Part shown: positions 60,139 through 64,000 of the stretch, piece after piece
How positions within the stretch are numbered: position 1 is the first letter of the stretch
Layout of the letters: the number at the start of each line of letters is the position of its first letter
Assembly: GCA_947568835.1 (NCBI GenBank)
Contig: OX387604.1
Location: 6,665,860 to 6,729,859, forward strand
Direction of reading: 5' to 3'
From: Protonemura montana
Lineage: Eukaryota > Arthropoda > Insecta > Plecoptera > Nemouridae
Length of the DNA stretch: 64,000 nucleotides
Notes under the pieces: model-generated
The model's database searches: none
What the model was told of the DNA's origin: nothing
What the model saw: the letters and a program-made list of their open reading frames with translations, nothing else
Translations under genes and position numbers: made by a program

Positions 60139-60929
60139 GAATGGATTTTTTTAAAAATAAATATTATATTATATTATGCATTTGTATTATTAAATTATTA
60201 TTGTGTTGTATGTGTAAGGAACTTACATCCGAAATCGTCATGGTAGATTGGGAAATGTACAACCGTATGTAATGCCAGCGTTCCGAAATGAGAACTGCTC
60301 GAGTATTCCATACCTCAATTATTTAACAACCTTCCTTTTGAAATTCGCGATTAAGAATTTGTTAAGCAGATGAAGTTATTAAAACATTAGCTTCTGGATA
60401 ACTCCACTTTATAGTGAAACATCAATCAGAAAAAAATCAAAAAATTCTATGTGGGAAAACAATTTCTTTTCTTTTGTGTTCTTGTTTATCATTTACTTTA
60501 ATCATGTTCAAACAACTTCAAACATAAAATAAAATACACTGTTGTCGAAAGATCAGAACAGTCTGTTAGTATATTCAAGTATATTTATAATTCTTACATT
60601 TTCAAATATTTTAATGCTTGTTTAAATCATGCCTAATATACCTTACCTGAATTAAAATACAACGCAGGGTTATTTATTTATATTTTGATTTTTTTGATTT
60701 TAATTTTTTTTTGAGTCACCGATTAGAATGACATGTTTGCCAGAGATTTTGTTAAGTCGGAATGTAATAATTAATTCTGTAGTTTTAGAAGCGCTACCAA
60801 CCACCACAGATGAGCCTTTTGCGGTCTTGGTGGTACTTTTCATAAAGCATTACACTATTTTAATTTTTTGAAAATTGTGAATAAAAATAAATAAATAAAA
60901 AGTAATTATAATAAAAATAAAAATAAGAT
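60139..60929. other. AT-rich DNA between the inverted repeat copies
   Basis: Very AT-rich, with A/T homopolymers. An ACCACC/GGTGGT inverted repeat lies at about 60798-60832. No gene seen. Confidence 0.6.
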
Positions 60930-61025
60930 TATATGTTATGAAATAAATTATATGTTTATTGCATGTGGAAACAAATACATGCTAGAAAATCCACAAAGTC
61001 TGCCGACTCATCTGTGGGTATAAGA
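60930..61025 (-). mobile_element. Second copy of the 60.0-kb repeat, inverted
   Basis: Read on the minus strand it gives TACCCACAGATGAGT, then TTTGTGGATTTTC and an AT-rich end with AATAAA, matching the order of blocks at 60009-60100. Divergence is substantial. Confidence 0.35.
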
Positions 61026-62454
61026 TACAATTTATTTTAAATCATTGTTCCAGACAATTGTCTGGATACACAAAAAATGTAACGCGAAAAAAAACACTTC
61101 GAAATAAAATAAACTAATTTGTGAAACAGTTCAAAACGCAAGTATCAAGAATTGATAAAAAAGCATCGTGATCCTCGTCTTCAAACTACAATTATTCTCA
61201 AAATCAAAGATATATTATAATAAGTAATAGCACAATTTTTAATTTGGTTTTACGTCCGAGGATAATTTGGGGCGGTGGAATATTAAACAAAACGGGAATA
61301 TCAGAAGTCATTTTCCATGTTTGTTAATATAAGATGGTATGATGTGTGGGTTCATATTTAAATCACTGGTCTGTGGAAATCTTGTGAATTCCAAGACAGG
61401 CAAGATGATGAAATCAAAAACAAATGAAGGTAGCTCTCGAAAAGTTGATGTCAAAAACTTCCAAAAAACTTTCTAAGCGTGCAAATTATTAAATATGAGT
61501 CATATCTCCACTAAATCTTACGAAATCAATAATAAAAAGAGACTTTAAATTGACAAAAGTAAGTCTCTATTACCATTTAGTTATGTGATTCCGTATTAAA
61601 TTACTTGCTAGTTAGTTTCACATCAAATTATCAAATGAAACCCCACCAAGTCACCGTAAGCATGTTGCTTGGGGTCAATCTCACAAATTACGTACATTTT
61701 GAAACCATTTTCCAGCCGTTTTCAACCTATTTTCACAATTTCTATAAAAAAAACAATCTACAAGTCCAAAGTAAAACATTCCCACATATTCATCTCACAG
61801 ATTTCGTTACACGAAAATTGACTATCGATCGAATACGCCTTTTATAAAATGTCAGTCAAATTAAAATAATAGTAATAATAACAATTTAATTCTGTTCAGA
61901 ACTTTAATAACGAACTGCCGTTCAGCTTAAATTCTTAGAGTATGTAAGAGTAAATCAGAATTAAAAAAGGAGATATTACACAAGCAGATGTTTAGGGTTA
62001 AAAATTTGATTTCCTTTCATACCATTGAGCATTAATCAGCAAGCGAAATAATAGAGAGTGGAAAAGATGCTATTAGCTCAACCACCAAACTGTTTTTTTT
62101 TTCTTTAATTTTCACTACTGCGTACACTTATTTGCAGCTAAGAAAGCAAAATGTAAACACATCGTAACTAAGACTTGCTTTTATGACATCGGGGTACACT
62201 TTTACGACCACACCAAGTGAAACTTTACATTGCATGTGTGTATGACGATGACTTTGTCTGGTGGTCAGGAGGGGGGTAGATTGGGGGGGGGGGGGGAGAG
62301 ATTAAGATGCACTTGGTTGGAATTGACAGGCAGGACAAACGGTGACCCACGCAGGTCACGAAAACTACTGCGTTGATTATACTAGAAAGTATCTGGGGCC
62401 CAAATTCGTCAACCTATATTATAGTCACTAGCACCGTGGCATCACTGAAGCGTA
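61026..62454. other. AT-rich non-coding interval
   Basis: Unique AT-rich DNA ending with a G14 tract at 62283-62296. No exon supported. Confidence 0.6.
62283..62296 (+). repeat. Poly-G tract, 14 G
   Basis: Run of 14 G within a G-rich purine stretch. Confidence 0.95.
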
Positions 62455-62700
62455 ATTAATTATTTATTCGACGGGTTTAACGACGCACTGCGTTGACAAC
62501 GGGCACTGTGGCACTGCTCTCTTGACAATACGATCGGGGGATGAGTGGATGATGATGAACCTAACCTAGAATGGAGGAGGGGAAACCCGGTGCCGGCACG
62601 TAGCCTACTCCTGCCGAAGAGCACATTGGAGACCACCGGCTTTACGTCCCTTCTGGACGACGGCACAACGCGATCAACACGACTTCTCAAATCCATGCTG
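62455..62700 (-). mobile_element. Candidate non-LTR retrotransposon 3' end
   Basis: Minus-strand sequence is GC-richer than its surroundings and reads AAGGGACGTAAAGCCGGTGG, then GAGAGCAGTGCCACAGTGCC, CAACGCAGTGCGTCGTTAAAC and AATAAATAATTAATTA at the end. A GGGACGTAAAGCC block and GACGTTAAA/CGTCGTTAAA just before an AATAAA-type tail are features I associate with 3' UTRs of several invertebrate LINEs. No reverse transcriptase frame remains, so this would be a 5'-truncated copy. The family is not assigned. Confidence 0.4.
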
Positions 62701-63363
62701 TCAGGAGGTTGATAAGCAAGGCGAATGAAGTTGTATTAACATTCATCCCTTCGACCTCTCTCCCGAACAGAACTGGCCATGTGTATTATGGTTGTTTTTA
62801 ATCAAGAAATACAATTAATTAAATCTTTCACATATTTAGGCTGCAAAAACTGTCAAGATAACAACGCTTTTTTTATATCTCGATAACTGATCCACTCTGC
62901 CATGGTAATTATCAAAAAGTGTAAGAATATTTACTATTATAATGGTCTAAAATTAGAATGATACTCTTGCCAACATTGTTGACAAAGAAACTCACAGTTG
63001 GTATTAACAGTTTACTTTCACCAAAAAATGTCTAAAGTGATTTTCTGTGACAGTCGAAAAGTCGAGCAGGATATAATGTGGCTCAATTTTTAAACATGGC
63101 TTTCGCGCTTTAAAGCGAACGTGTTTTGCTCACCATAAGTTAAGTCAAGCGCTAGCCAAAATCCTTACATGGTGTATAGTAATTACTTATCAAGAAAACT
63201 CAATTGATTAAGCGTTCCCTAGCCTTAAAAATTAGACCAGGCGGCATTATCTTTTCCAGAATACTCTTGGTTCTTCTGAGTCCCAACCAGTATCGCTTGA
63301 GCACTGACCACCAAGAACCTCAAGTTACGAGAAGCGGGCAATTTCGCCGGTGCTTCGTGGTCA
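62701..63363. other. Non-coding interval
   Basis: AT-rich unique DNA. A good plus-strand acceptor (ATTATCTTTTCCAG) lies at about 63247-63260. The frame that reaches the next candidate exon has a stop at 63305, so a 5' UTR exon starting there is possible. Confidence 0.5.
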
Positions 63364-63499
63364 GATGAACAGGCAACAGGGAGTCAAGACACCGAGCGGG
63401 AGCGGATTTCTTGCCAAGAAGCAAGAGAAGCCTCGGTCATCAACCGATGACTTTGACAAATTCACTTTGCTGCTTTACTTACTACATCTCTATGGCGAT
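63364..63499 (+). CDS. Candidate first coding exon ending in a strong donor
   Basis: ATG at 63364 opens 45 codons that end at GGCGAT|GTAAGA in phase 0. The N-terminus is basic and Gln/Ser-rich (MNRQQGVKTPSGSGFLAKKQ), followed by a polar stretch (SSTDDFDKFT) and LLLYLLHLYGD. Codon use is GC-leaning compared with the flank. The plus-strand acceptor near 63260 could make the upstream part 5' UTR. No family is recognised; any following exon is in the last 500 bp or outside the window. Confidence 0.28.
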
Positions 63500-64000
63500 G
63501 TAAGAAACGAAGAAAAAAACCCAACGCGATGAACCCTGCACGAAAACATCAATGAACTGAACGCTGGAAGGAACTAATTTTTAATTTACATTGTGTAAAG
63601 CAACGCGTCGCTGGTGTGGCCTGTGTAGCTATCAATCTGCATCGGCTGTAGGTAGCGGTTCTGGGCTTGGTTCTCTGGTTATACCTCGGTATCGTCGGTA
63701 CACTGTTGACAATGTACTCCGTTCGTCCCGTCAGTCTTTCTTCAACCAGACAAGTAAATCGATCGAGAACCAACACCTCATGAAAGCACGATGGACTGAT
63801 GACCTGGATGGCAGGTCCTTTTCGATCATAACTAGTAATTCGTAACGGCGCCCGACAAAAACGTCGCCGCGACGGCTCTTTGGTATTTGCCACACAGATG
63901 AAACAAAGTGATCCGTGTCTCATTTGATTTAATCCATCTTTCGTGTGCCCGAAAGTGGCTAAAAATCTAACCCTCTGCCGAACTACTCTAATTTCAAGAG
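63500..64000. other. Right edge of window
   Basis: Moderately CpG-rich, open on both strands (124 codons minus at 63549-63923, 84 codons plus at 63591-63845) with no recognisable protein and no decisive splice site. It may be the intron after the candidate exon. Confidence 0.4.

Overview
This 64 kb window looks like animal nuclear DNA, most likely from an arthropod, and is almost entirely intergenic or intronic. G+C is near 40% by eye and CpG is not obviously depleted. No long open reading frame exists on either strand. The few coding-like pieces are 130-500 bp long and bounded by GT-AG splice signals, with kilobases of non-coding DNA between them. The rest is AT-rich unique sequence with many micro- and minisatellites, poly-G tracts, one complete non-autonomous hAT transposon and several LINE-like 3' tails. 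No rRNA gene, intact tRNA gene, CRISPR array or operon was seen. The species cannot be named from the sequence.

Layout. 0-2 kb: a G28 tract and a 24-bp minisatellite with 30 full copies (641-1373). 2-17.9 kb: non-coding, with small tandem repeats, a LINE-like tail (5.2 kb) and a possible MITE (8.2 kb). 17.9-20 kb: a small plus-strand candidate exon that starts in a GC island, and a minus-strand candidate first coding exon (19445-19693). 20-39 kb: mostly non-coding. It holds the hAT element (26623-27314), a coding-like CpG-rich island (33.4-33.85 kb) and a cysteine-rich open frame (38.2 kb). 39.8-46.5 kb is the most gene-like part, all on the minus strand: a transcription-factor-like exon (39794-40091), a terminal exon with a membrane segment and poly(A) signal (41610-42076), and two phase-compatible exons (45728-45933 and 46307-46481). 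49-52 kb: a 52-bp minisatellite, the 3' half of a tRNA-like sequence including CCA, and a frameshifted Ser-rich frame. 55-64 kb: AT-rich DNA with a 217-bp (ATT)n tract, LINE-like tails and a candidate exon at the right end.

Two dispersed signals stand out. GACGCC/GGCGTC-type GC islands recur about every 5 kb in both orientations, often with the palindrome GTCGCGAC. The minus-strand candidate exons at 19.5 and 39.9 kb both end at phase-0 donors, so they could be alternative 5' exons of one long gene whose common exons lie below 19 kb or outside the window. That link is inference. All exon calls are unverified by homology search; most protein families could not be recognised.
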